DNA from: Herbiconiux sp.
GTDB lineage: Bacteria > Actinomycetota > Actinomycetes > Actinomycetales > Microbacteriaceae
DNA length: 64,000 nucleotides
NCBI RefSeq assembly: GCF_023264855.1
Contig: NZ_JAHFUW010000002.1
Span: forward strand, 93,021 to 157,020
Reading direction: 5' to 3'
The notes below the pieces were generated by a model that saw only the letters and a list, made by a program, of their open reading frames with translations, did not search any database and had not been told where the DNA came from. Made by a program: the position numbers and the translations under genes. Shown here one piece after another: positions 16,777 through 24,744 of the stretch (within the stretch, counting starts at the first letter, position 1; every line of letters starts with the position of its first letter).

Positions 16777-16825
16777 TGCCGATCGGGTGAACGAGCGGTG
16801 ACGCGTCGGGTGCGTGATCGTGAGG

Positions 16826-18286
16826 CTACGCGGCGCCGGTCACCGTGAGCACGATCAGCACGACGTTGAGAGCCACGATCAGGGCGACGACGGTCCAGGC
16901 GGTGACCTTCACGGGCATCCGGTCGGCGAACTCACCCATCACGGCGCGATTGCCGGTGAGACGGATGAGCGGGATCAGCGCGAACGGGATGCCGATGCTC
17001 AGCAGCACCTGGCTCAGCACCAGCGCCCAGGTGGGGTCGATGCCCGCGCCGAGCACGATCAGCGCCGGGATGAGCGTCACCACGCGACGGGCCAGGATGG
17101 GCACCCGCACCCGCAGCAGGCCCTTCATGATGACCGAGCCGGCGTAGGCGCCGACGGAGGTGGAGGCAAGGCCGGAGGCGAGCAGGCCGATCGCGAAGAT
17201 GGTGGCGATGGCGGGGCCGAGCGCGGCGGCGATGGCGTCGTAGGCACCCGGGATCGTGTCGGTGCCGTCGACTCCGCGCAGGCTGGACGCGGCCAGCAGC
17301 AGCATCGCGATGTTCACGGCGCCGGCCAGCACCAGCGCGATCACCACGTCGGCGCGCGTCACCCGCAGCAGCCCGCGCAGCCGCTCGGCGCCCGCCCCGT
17401 GCGGCCGGGGTCCCTCCCCCTCGCTCCCCCTCCCGTCATCCACAACGACGGAGTTCTCGCTCGACGCGCCGTCGGCCGGCGCGCGCAGCCGGCGCGGCGA
17501 CCAGAAACTCCGTCGTTTCGGATGGGAAACAGACGGGGCACCGAGCGTGAAGTCGCTGTTCTCCGCCTCGGCGGCGAAGGCGGCGTGGTGGCGGTCGCGG
17601 GCTAGGGCGGAGTGCAGGTAGATGGCGTGCGGCATCACGGTGGCGCCGAGCATGCTCGCGGCCAGCAGCACGGTGGGGGCGCCCTCGAAGCGCGGCACGA
17701 GCCCGTCGGCGGCGGCGAGCCAGTCGACGTCCGACACGAACAGGCCCGCCAGGAAGCCCACGGCGATCACCGCCAGCAACCCGATGATGATGAACTCGAA
17801 GCTGCGCTGCCGCCGCGACGACTGCACGAGCAGCAGCACCATCGACACCACGCCCACGATCGCGCCGCCGAGCACCAGCGGCAGCCCGAACAGCAGGTTC
17901 AGGGCGAGCGCCCCACCGATCACCTCGGCGATGTCGGTGGCGGCCGCCACGAGCTCGGCCTGCAGCCAGAACGCCCTCCGCGGCCACGGCCGGGTGCGCG
18001 CCCCCACGTGCTCCGGCAGCGTCATCCCGGTCACGATGCCGAGCTTGGCCGACTGGAACTGGATCAGCACCGCCATCGCGTTCGCCAGCACCAGCACCCA
18101 CACCAGCAGGTACCCGTACTGTGCCCCCGAGGTGAGGTTCGCCGCCACGTTCCCCGGGTCGACGTACGCGATCGACGCCACGAACGCGGGCCCGAACAGG
18201 GCCAGAGGATGCCACCACCGCGGCCGCGGCACGAACGCCGCCTCCGCACCGGAAACGGGCGGCGCCGACGTCGCACTTTTAGGCAT
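16826..18286 (-). CDS. mntH: Nramp-family manganese transporter with inserted cytoplasmic loop
   Basis: 486 residues, longer than the usual ~410-430; imports Mn2+ (or Fe2+) with protons across the membrane. Metal-site motifs are present: D-P-G-N in helix 1 (about 42) and M-P-H-A-I-Y-L-H-S in helix 6 (about 219). Between helices 6 and 7 (about 230-305) there is an extra hydrophilic, Ser/Arg-rich loop. Part of it is encoded by an 88-base element with terminal inverted repeats (17437-17524) read in frame. The start ATG at 18286 lies inside an MntR-type box, and the -10 TAATTT is six bases upstream. Repression by the MntR at 21755 when Mn is plentiful is the natural reading. Confidence 0.93.
   Translation of the reverse strand: MPKSATSAPPVSGAEAAFVPRPRWWHPLALFGPAFVASIAYVDPGNVAANLTSGAQYGYLLVWVLVLANAMAVLIQFQSAKLGIVTGMTLPEHVGARTRPWPRRAFWLQAELVAAATDIAEVIGGALALNLLFGLPLVLGGAIVGVVSMVLLLVQSSRRQRSFEFIIIGLLAVIAVGFLAGLFVSDVDWLAAADGLVPRFEGAPTVLLAASMLGATVMPHAIYLHSALARDRHHAAFAAEAENSDFTLGAPSVSHPKRRSFWSPRRLRAPADGASSENSVVVDDGRGSEGEGPRPHGAGAERLRGLLRVTRADVVIALVLAGAVNIAMLLLAASSLRGVDGTDTIPGAYDAIAAALGPAIATIFAIGLLASGLASTSVGAYAGSVIMKGLLRVRVPILARRVVTLIPALIVLGAGIDPTWALVLSQVLLSIGIPFALIPLIRLTGNRAVMGEFADRMPVKVTAWTVVALIVALNVVLIVLTVTGAA
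17437..17524. mobile_element. 88-bp inverted-repeat element inside mntH
   Basis: Arms of 19 bases (17437-17455 and 17506-17524) are inverted copies with 17 matches; the inner 12 bases AACGACGGAGTT/AACTCCGTCGTT are perfect. The centre is GC-rich with GCCGGC blocks. It encodes no protein and falls exactly where MntH has an extra loop, so it looks like a REP/MITE-like insertion that kept the frame. No second copy was found in this window. Confidence 0.6.
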
Positions 18287-18294
18287 GCCGAAAA
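18277..18294. promoter_or_regulatory. MntR-type operator box 1, at mntH start
   Basis: TTTTAGGCATGCCGAAAA, a near-perfect palindrome around GCATGC. It covers the mntH start codon and part of the -10 hexamer. Confidence 0.7.
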
Positions 18295-18298
18295 ATTA
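18293..18298 (-). promoter_or_regulatory. -10 hexamer of leaderless promoter, mntH
   Basis: TAATTT on the minus strand, six bases before the mntH ATG. Confidence 0.5.
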
Positions 18299-18309
18299 GC
18301 ACACAACGG

Positions 18310-18326
18310 TTTAGGCGCACCGAAAA
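18310..18326. promoter_or_regulatory. MntR-type operator box 2
   Basis: TTTAGGCGCACCGAAAA, the same pattern as box 1 and displaced by 32 bases (about three helical turns). It covers the expected -35 of mntH. Confidence 0.65.
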
Positions 18327-18426
18327 ATCTCACGCCGGCACGGCTACGGTTCACTCCGGCGAGCGTGAGGTCGACCTCCGCCATAGTGCGCGAGCTCGGT
18401 CTGAGACTCGCTGGGGTGAACCGGAC

Positions 18427-20001
18427 CTAGGCGCCGCGGGTCGGGTCGAAGGCCGAGAGGCGGTCGTGGAAGAGGGTGCTGCGCTCGTCGAGGCCGGTGA
18501 AGTCGACGGCGAGGCCGTGCGCGTGGAACTTGGTGCGCACCGAGTCGAGGGCGGCGACCGTGGAGGCGTCCCAGATCTGCGAGGCGGTGAAGTCGACCGT
18601 GACGGCGACCTCCGCCGGCAGCGGGCCGAGCGCGGCGTCGTCGGCGTAGCGGAACTGCTCCACCAGGTCGTTGCTGCTACCGAAGAAGAGCGGCCCCTGC
18701 ACGCGGTACAGCACCGAGGGCGCGGCGGGAGCGGCGGCATCCGGAACCGGCGCACCCGCAGTCATCGCAGCATCCGGAGCCGGCGCCACCACCCGCTCGA
18801 CGCGGATGACGTGCGCCACCCGCCGCGCGAACAGCACCATCGCGAGCACCACCCCCACCAGCACCCCCACGGCGAGGTTGCCCGTGGCCACCACCACCAC
18901 GATCGTGACGGCCAGCACGAGCGTCTCAGGAATGGGCATCCGGCGCAGCGTCGACGGCCGCACGCTGTGCCAGTCCACGGTCGTGACGGCCACGATCATC
19001 ATCACGGCCGCGAGCGCCGCCATCGGGATCTGCGCCATCACATCGGCGAGCAGCGTCACCATCAGCAGCAGCACGAGCCCGGCCGCCACGGTCGAGATGC
19101 GCGTGCGCGCCCGCCCGACCTTCACGTTCAGCACCGTCTGGCCGATCATCGCGCAGCCCGCGATGCCGCCGTAGAAGCCGGCCAGGATATTCGCGATGCC
19201 GAGCGCCCACGACTCGCGGCTCTTGTGCGAGCGGGTGTCGGTGAGGTCGTCGACCACCTTCGCGGTGAGCAGGCTCTCCATCAGCCCCACGAAGGCCACG
19301 CTGAGCGCGGGCGCCCAGATGATCTGCAGCGTCTCGAGGTTCAGCGGCACCAGCAGCGGCGTGATGCCGGGCAGGGCGCCGCCGATCGTGCCCTCGTCGC
19401 CCACGTTCGGCACGTCGAGGTTCGCCACGATCACGATCGCGGTCACCAGCACGATCGCCACCAGCGGCGCGGGAACGGCCTTGGTGACCCGGGGCAGGGC
19501 CAGCACCACGGCCACGGTCAGCGCGAACAGCGGGTACACGATCCATGGCACGTCGATCAGGTGCGGCACCTGCGCCGCGAAGATCAGCACGCCGAGCGCG
19601 TTCACGAAGCCGAGCATCACGCTGCGCGGGATGAACCGCATCAGCCGGGCGAGCCCGAGCACCCCGAAGGCGATCTGCACGATACCGGCCAGGATGATCG
19701 CCGGCAGCAGGTACTCCACCCCGTGATCGCGCACCAGCGGAGCCACCACGAGGGCCACGGATCCGGCCGCCGCCGTGACCATCGCCGAACGCCCGCCGAG
19801 CACCGACATGCTGATGGCCAGAACGACGGATGCCACCAGGCTGACCCGCGGGTCGACCCCCGCCACCACCGAGAACGAGATCACCTCGGGGATCAGCGCG
19901 AGGGTCGTGACGACGCCCGCCAGCACCTCGCGGCTCAGGATGCGCGGCGAGCGCAGCGCCCGCACGGTGTCGCTCTGCGTGACCATCTGCCGCACGGACA
20001 T
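18427..20001 (-). CDS. SulP-family anion permease with STAS domain
   Basis: 524 residues. The membrane domain (about 20-400) has the SulP pattern including A-L-I-P-E-V-I-S-F and G-G-R-S-A-M-V-T near the start and N-I-L-A-G-F-Y-G-G-I-A-G-C-A-M-I-G-Q-T in the middle. A cytoplasmic STAS domain ends the protein (about 415-524; F-F-G-S-S-N-D-L and T-V-A-A-L-D-S). Members carry sulfate, bicarbonate or dicarboxylates; this sequence does not decide. Start M-S-V-R-Q at 20001 is the best fit to SulP N-termini, but no ribosome site is clear and an upstream ATG at 20100 is possible. Divergent from the lactonase-fusion gene. Confidence 0.88.
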   Translation of the reverse strand: MSVRQMVTQSDTVRALRSPRILSREVLAGVVTTLALIPEVISFSVVAGVDPRVSLVASVVLAISMSVLGGRSAMVTAAAGSVALVVAPLVRDHGVEYLLPAIILAGIVQIAFGVLGLARLMRFIPRSVMLGFVNALGVLIFAAQVPHLIDVPWIVYPLFALTVAVVLALPRVTKAVPAPLVAIVLVTAIVIVANLDVPNVGDEGTIGGALPGITPLLVPLNLETLQIIWAPALSVAFVGLMESLLTAKVVDDLTDTRSHKSRESWALGIANILAGFYGGIAGCAMIGQTVLNVKVGRARTRISTVAAGLVLLLMVTLLADVMAQIPMAALAAVMMIVAVTTVDWHSVRPSTLRRMPIPETLVLAVTIVVVVATGNLAVGVLVGVVLAMVLFARRVAHVIRVERVVAPAPDAAMTAGAPVPDAAAPAAPSVLYRVQGPLFFGSSNDLVEQFRYADDAALGPLPAEVAVTVDFTASQIWDASTVAALDSVRTKFHAHGLAVDFTGLDERSTLFHDRLSAFDPTRGA

Positions 20002-20101
20002 GCGCGTGCCGGCGTCGCCGAATGGAATCGAAGTACCCCCGTGGTAGCCGGCGACCGCCGGGCTTCCAGGATACCAGCGACCGCGCGCCAGAATGGTGTG
20101 C

Positions 20102-21694
20102 ATGGACTCTGCTGCGCATCCCACCGCCCCGATCGTCTGGGCCGGTTCGTACACCGCCGAAGCGGGCGGCACCGGCACCGGAGTGACCCCGCTGCGGCAC
20201 ACGGCCGACGGATCGCTCGTCGTGGCCGGACCGGCCTTCGCCCTGCCGTCTCCGACCTGGGTGGCCGCGCATCCGGAGCTGCCCGTGATCTACGCCGCTT
20301 CCGAGACGACGGGTCTGGTCTCGGCGCTGGCAGTGCGAGGGGAGGCAACGACGACGCCGTCGACGTCGGGAGCGACAGAGCCGTCACTCGTTCCGCTCGG
20401 CGCGCGCCGGGCCGCCGGTGAGGCCGTCTGCCATCTCGCCGTCGATCCCGGGGGCCGCTTCGTGGTGGCCTCCTGCTGGGGTGACGGCGCCGTCGTGCTC
20501 TTCCCGCTCGACGCCGAGGGCGCGCTCGGCGAGGGAGTGCCGGCGCCCGCCGCCACCGATCCGCACGCGGGCGACGAGAGCGTCGCGATCGACGCGCACA
20601 CCGGCGAGCAGCGCACCAGCCGGGCCCATGCCGCACTGGTGCTCGACGCCACGCACCTCGTCACCACCGACCTCGGCTACGACCTGCTCCGCTTCTGGCG
20701 AATCGAGGATGCCCCCGGCCTCCCGCTCGAGCTCGAGCAGGAGCTCGTGCTCCCGCCCGGTTCGGGCCCGCGCCACCTCGCCGAGCTGCCCGACGGCCGG
20801 CTGCTGGTGATCACCGAGTACTCGATCCAGCTGATCGTCGTCGACCGCCCGCATCCGGATGCCCCCTACCGCATCGCCGCGGCCTACGACCTGCTGCCCG
20901 AGGCGCCACGCCCCGGCGAGAGCGGCTCCGGCATCGCGCTGGCCGCGGACGGCCGCACGATCTACCTGGGCATCCGCGGAAGCGACCGGATCGTGCCGGT
21001 GCGGATGCTCCCCGACGGCACGTTCGACGTGCGGCCGCCCTTCGCCAGCGGCGGCACCCTCCCCCGCGCGGTGGCGGTCGACGGGCCGCGGCTGCACGTG
21101 ATGCACCAGGTTTCGGGCATCGTGACGAGCCACCGACTGGACGCCGCGACGGGCCTCCCCTCCGGCCCGCCCACGCAGACCCCGCTGGCGTCGGCGACCA
21201 CCCTGGCCTTCCCCACCTGGGCTGTCGCCGGCCCGAAAGCGGCCGCTGAGCCGGCGATCGACGCCGAGGCTTCGCCCGCGCCCGAGCCCGTCGCATCCGC
21301 TCAGCCCTCCCTGCTCACGCCGGAGGGCGAGGCCTTCGTGACCGCCTACCACCTCGCCACCCTGGCCACGCTCCGCACCGACGGCAGCCCGCACCAGGTG
21401 CCGGTCGGCTTCACTCTCGAGGGTCGCACGGTGCGCATCATCACCTCGGGCACCTCTCAGAAGGTGCTCAACGTGCGCCGAGGCGGCCGCGCGAGCGTGA
21501 GCCAGGTCGAGCGCGCCCGCTGGCTGAGCTTCGAGGGCCCGGCCCGCATCCTCGACGATCCGGATTCGGTGGCCGACGCCGTTCGCCGCTACGCCGCCCG
21601 CTACCGTCAGCCGCGCCCGAACCCGCAGCGCGTGGTGATCGAGATCACCGTCGAGAACGCGATGGGCTCCTCCGGTCTCTTGCTCGAGCCCTGA
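20102..21694 (+). CDS. fusion: YbhE-type lactonase beta-propeller + PPOX/F420-type flavin-split-barrel domain
   Basis: 530 residues in one continuous frame. Residues ~8-375 match the lactonase (6-phosphogluconolactonase-like) seven-bladed propeller: G-S-Y-T at the start, repeated D-P-G-G-R-F-V-V-A-S blades, and G-S-G-P-R-H-L-A-E-L. An Ala/Pro linker (about 380-402) leads to a ~125-residue domain (F-V-T-A-Y-H-L-A-T-L-A-T-L, then P-H-Q-V-P-V-G-F and K-V-L-N-V-R) like the actinobacterial PPOX/F420-dependent oxidoreductases (Rv1155 group). The two are normally separate proteins. The fused enzyme might couple sugar-acid lactone opening with a flavin or F420 redox step, but this is inference. The ATG at 20102 is chosen; 20093 is also in frame. 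Confidence 0.8.
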   Translation: MDSAAHPTAPIVWAGSYTAEAGGTGTGVTPLRHTADGSLVVAGPAFALPSPTWVAAHPELPVIYAASETTGLVSALAVRGEATTTPSTSGATEPSLVPLGARRAAGEAVCHLAVDPGGRFVVASCWGDGAVVLFPLDAEGALGEGVPAPAATDPHAGDESVAIDAHTGEQRTSRAHAALVLDATHLVTTDLGYDLLRFWRIEDAPGLPLELEQELVLPPGSGPRHLAELPDGRLLVITEYSIQLIVVDRPHPDAPYRIAAAYDLLPEAPRPGESGSGIALAADGRTIYLGIRGSDRIVPVRMLPDGTFDVRPPFASGGTLPRAVAVDGPRLHVMHQVSGIVTSHRLDAATGLPSGPPTQTPLASATTLAFPTWAVAGPKAAAEPAIDAEASPAPEPVASAQPSLLTPEGEAFVTAYHLATLATLRTDGSPHQVPVGFTLEGRTVRIITSGTSQKVLNVRRGGRASVSQVERARWLSFEGPARILDDPDSVADAVRRYAARYRQPRPNPQRVVIEITVENAMGSSGLLLEP

Positions 21695-21754
21695 ACCGGC
21701 CCGCCACCGGCCATTCGGTCGCCGAACGGCCCAGAGCCTAGGCTTGGAGGCATC

Positions 21755-22489
21755 ATGACGACGCCCGCGCCCGGACCCCGTACCGCCCAGAAGACCATCG
21801 CCGGGCAGGACACCGCGGCCGAGAACTACCTCAAGACCATCTACGCCCACACCGAGTGGCAGCCCGATCCGATCACCCCGTCGGCTCTGGCCGCGCGACT
21901 GGGCGTCGCGCCCTCCTCGGTCACCGAGATGGTGAAGAAGCTCGCCGCCGCCGGGCTCATCACGCATGTGCCCTACGGCCCGCTCACCCTCACCCCCGAT
22001 GGGCGCCTGCGCGCCGTCGGCGTGGTGCGCCGGCACCGCCTGATCGAGACCTGGCTGGTGCGCGAGATGGGCTACGAGTGGGACGAGGTGCACGACGAGG
22101 CCGAGGTGCTCGAGCACGCCGTGAGCGAGCGGCTGCTCGACGCGATCGACGAGCGACTGGGTCGGCCGGTGCAGGATCCGCACGGCGACCCGATCCCCTC
22201 CGCGGCCGGCGTGGTGCCCGACTTCGACGCGGTGCTGCTCGCCGACGCCGCACCGGGCCACGAGGGCCACGTGGTGCGCATCAGCGACCGCGACCCGGAG
22301 CTGCTGCGCACCCTCGCCGAAAGCGGTATCGGCCCCGGCACCGCCGTGCGCGTCGAGACGGCCGAGGAAGCCGGCTACGACCCGATCGCCCTCGGCGACG
22401 GCGTCGTGCTCGCGGTGACGGATGCCGTGGGCACCCCACCCGTCGAGATCGCGCCGGCATCGCTCGACGCCATCTGGCTGAGTTGCTAG
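21755..22489 (+). CDS. mntR: DtxR-family manganese-responsive regulator, MntR type
   Basis: 244 residues. A winged helix with S-A-L-A-A-R-L-G-V-A-P-S-S-V-T-E-M-V (about 43-60) is followed by the metal-binding dimerisation domain; E-V-L-E-H (about 117) carries Glu where iron-type DtxR/IdeR has Cys, as in manganese sensors. A C-terminal FeoA/SH3-like domain (about 165-240) completes the long form. The ATG at 21755 follows GGAGG and lies ten bases after TAGGCT. The two boxes at mntH, 3.4 kb away, are its obvious target. Confidence 0.88.
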   Translation: MTTPAPGPRTAQKTIAGQDTAAENYLKTIYAHTEWQPDPITPSALAARLGVAPSSVTEMVKKLAAAGLITHVPYGPLTLTPDGRLRAVGVVRRHRLIETWLVREMGYEWDEVHDEAEVLEHAVSERLLDAIDERLGRPVQDPHGDPIPSAAGVVPDFDAVLLADAAPGHEGHVVRISDRDPELLRTLAESGIGPGTAVRVETAEEAGYDPIALGDGVVLAVTDAVGTPPVEIAPASLDAIWLSC

Positions 22490-22675
22490 CTGCTAGGTGC
22501 TAGCTGCCGGTCGCGCCGGGCTCTGCTCGGCGTGACCGGGCGGTGCCGATCCCTGCCCGGCACCGGGCGACATGTGAGTGTGCGGTCGGAGGACGCGGCC
22601 TTCGGCCGCCCACTCACCCTGGGTCGTCGGGTACGGCCTGTCGGCTTTGAGTGTCGTGCTCTTTGCGCACGCGGA
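22490..22675. other. convergent intergenic region with several hairpins
   Basis: No gene seen. Directly after the mntR stop, TGCTAG occurs three times in 20 bases (GCTAGC-TGCTAGGT-GCTAGC). Two stem-loops follow: CGGTGCCG/CGGCACCG at 22541-22565 and GCGGCC-TTC-GGCCGC at 22595-22609. Either could stop transcription from mntR or from the opposite cysteine desulfurase. Confidence 0.5.
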
Positions 22676-23818
22676 TCAGGAGCCCAGGGCGTGGAGGGTG
22701 GTTAGGGACGCCTCGAGGGATGCCGATGCTGTGACCAGGTCGGCCTGGGTGGTGGAGGACGTGAAGGTGAAGCGGACTGCGGTCTGCGCGACCTCGGGGG
22801 CCAGGCCCATCGCGAGCAAGACCGGGGAGGGCGCGTCGTCGCCGGCCGCACAGGCGGAGCCGCTGGAGACCAGGATGCCGCGCTCCTCGAGCTGCAGCAG
22901 CACCGATTCGCCGCTCGTGCCGGGGAAGCAGAACGAGGCCACCGACGGCAGACGGCGGCTCGGATGCCCCGTGAGCACGGCGGCGGGGATGCGGTCGAGC
23001 ACACCGCGGATGAAGTCGTCGCGCAGGGCCGTGACGCGCGCGGCCGCCTCGACGCGGTCTGCCTCGGCGAGCGTGAGGGCGGTGGCCAGCCCCACCGCGA
23101 AGGCCACGTTCTCGGTGCCGGATCGGGCTCCGCGCTCCTGACCGCCTCCGTGCACGAGCGGCTCGAGCCGCAGGCGCTGCCGGGCGGCGAGCACGCCGAT
23201 TCCTTTCGGTGCCCCGAGCTTGTGGCCCGAGAAGCTCAGCGCATCGACCCCGAGGGCGTCGAGCCCCAACGGCAGCCAGCCCGCCGCCTGCACGGCATCC
23301 GTGTGGAACGGGATCCCGTGCAGGCGCGCACGCGACGCCAGCTCGGCGATCGGCTGCACCGTGCCGACCTCGTTGTTCGCGGTCATCACCGTGGCGAGGG
23401 TGGTGTCGGGGCGGAGCGCGGCAGCGAACTCGTCGGGGTCGACCAGCCCCGTGGCATCCACCGGCACGACGGTCACCTCGAAGCCGTGCATCCGCTGCAG
23501 GAACTCGGCCGACTCCACGACCGCCGGATGCTCGATCGCGCTGAGCACGAGATGCCGGCCCCGGGGCGAGGCCAGGGCGATGCCCTTCACGGCGAGGTTG
23601 TCCGCTTCGGTTCCGCCTGAGGTGAAGACGACCTCGCTCACCCGGCAGCCGAGCACGCCGGCCACCGTACGGCGGGCCGCCGCGAGCGCGCGCGAGGCCG
23701 ACTCGCCCATACCGTGATGGCTCGAGGGGTTGCCGAACTCTCCCGTGAGGAACGGCCAGATCGCCTCGAGAACCTCCCGGCGAACGGGCGCGGTGGCGGC
23801 GGCGTCGAGGTAGATCAC
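22676..23818 (-). CDS. NifS/IscS-type cysteine desulfurase of the NAD operon
   Basis: 380 residues, PLP-dependent; removes sulfur from cysteine for iron-sulfur assembly. N-terminal M-I-Y-L-D-A-A-A-T-A-P, PLP lysine in S-G-H-K-L-G (about 199), and active cysteine in S-S-G-S-A-C-A-A-G (about 320) are all present. It is the last gene of nrtR-nadA-nadB-nadC, overlapping nadC by four bases, so its likely client is the [4Fe-4S] cluster of quinolinate synthase NadA. ATG at 23818. Confidence 0.93.
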   Translation of the reverse strand: MIYLDAAATAPVRREVLEAIWPFLTGEFGNPSSHHGMGESASRALAAARRTVAGVLGCRVSEVVFTSGGTEADNLAVKGIALASPRGRHLVLSAIEHPAVVESAEFLQRMHGFEVTVVPVDATGLVDPDEFAAALRPDTTLATVMTANNEVGTVQPIAELASRARLHGIPFHTDAVQAAGWLPLGLDALGVDALSFSGHKLGAPKGIGVLAARQRLRLEPLVHGGGQERGARSGTENVAFAVGLATALTLAEADRVEAAARVTALRDDFIRGVLDRIPAAVLTGHPSRRLPSVASFCFPGTSGESVLLQLEERGILVSSGSACAAGDDAPSPVLLAMGLAPEVAQTAVRFTFTSSTTQADLVTASASLEASLTTLHALGS

Positions 23819-24744
23819 GGGCGGGTGTCTGCGGCAGGCCCCGCGGGCGGATCGGCGGGGGCCGTGGCAGGCACGGCGGGCGTGGCATCCGGCACGAACC
23901 CCACATCGAGACCGAGGTCGAGCGATCGCACACTGTGCGTCAGCGCGCCCACCGAGATCACGTCGACCCCGGTGGCCGCGATCGCCTCCACGGTGTCGAG
24001 GTTTACACCGCCGCTGGCCTCCACCAGCGCTCGCCCGGCGACCTGCTCGACGCCCGCGCGGAGGGCGTCGAGGTCGAAGTTGTCGAGCATGATCGTGTCG
24101 ATACCGGCGGCTAGCACGGGCTCGATCTGCTCGGCCCGGTCGACCTCCACCTCGAGGTGCGTGGTGTGCGAGAGCTGCGCCCGCACCGCGCGAAGAGCCG
24201 CCGTCACGTCGCCGCCGTGCTGGGCGGCGAGCACGGCGAGGTGGTTGTCCTTGGCCATCACGGCGTCCGAGAGCGAGAAGCGATGATTGTGTCCGCCGCC
24301 ATCGCGCACGGCCTGGCGTTCGAGTGCGCGGAGACCGGGCGTGGTCTTGCGGGTGTCGACGATCCGCGCCCGGGTGCCGGCCACGAGGGCCACGTACCGG
24401 GCGGTGAGGGTCGCGATGCCGCTCATCCGCTGCACCAGGTTGAGGGCGACGCGTTCGCCGCGGAGCACTCCGCGCGCGGGGCCGCTCACGGTGGCGAGCA
24501 CGGCGCCCGAGGCGAACCGCTCACCGTCGGCCACGTGGAAGACCGTGCGGATGCGCGGATCGACCAGGCGCATCGCAGCCTCGAACACGGCGGTTCCGCT
24601 GAACACGCCCTCCTCCCGCGCGTCGAGCGTCGCCTCGACCTCGGCAGCCTCGGGAATGAGCAGCTCGGAGGTGATGTCGCCCCACGGGGCGTCCTCGGCG
24701 AGGGCGCGGGAGACGACGTCGTCGATGATCTGGGCGGTGAGCAT
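23815..24744 (-). CDS. nadC: nicotinate-nucleotide pyrophosphorylase (quinolinate phosphoribosyltransferase)
   Basis: 309 residues; converts quinolinate and PRPP into nicotinate mononucleotide, CO2 and PPi. Signature stretches are N-L-V-Q-R-M-S-G-I-A-T (about 102), D-T-R-K-T-T-P-G-L-R (about 130), H-N-H-R-F-S-L-S-D-A-V-M-A-K-D-N-H (about 150) and E-V-E-V-D (about 200). The last ~20 residues are an Ala/Pro/Thr tail beyond the usual end. Its ATG shares one base with the nadB stop (TGATG), and its end overlaps the desulfurase start. Confidence 0.95.
   Translation of the reverse strand: MLTAQIIDDVVSRALAEDAPWGDITSELLIPEAAEVEATLDAREEGVFSGTAVFEAAMRLVDPRIRTVFHVADGERFASGAVLATVSGPARGVLRGERVALNLVQRMSGIATLTARYVALVAGTRARIVDTRKTTPGLRALERQAVRDGGGHNHRFSLSDAVMAKDNHLAVLAAQHGGDVTAALRAVRAQLSHTTHLEVEVDRAEQIEPVLAAGIDTIMLDNFDLDALRAGVEQVAGRALVEASGGVNLDTVEAIAATGVDVISVGALTHSVRSLDLGLDVGFVPDATPAVPATAPADPPAGPAADTRP

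Noticed and set aside
22486..22507. Triple TGCTAG as a phage attachment site
   Set aside because: No integrase, tRNA gene or duplicated flank is nearby; it is more likely part of a terminator region.
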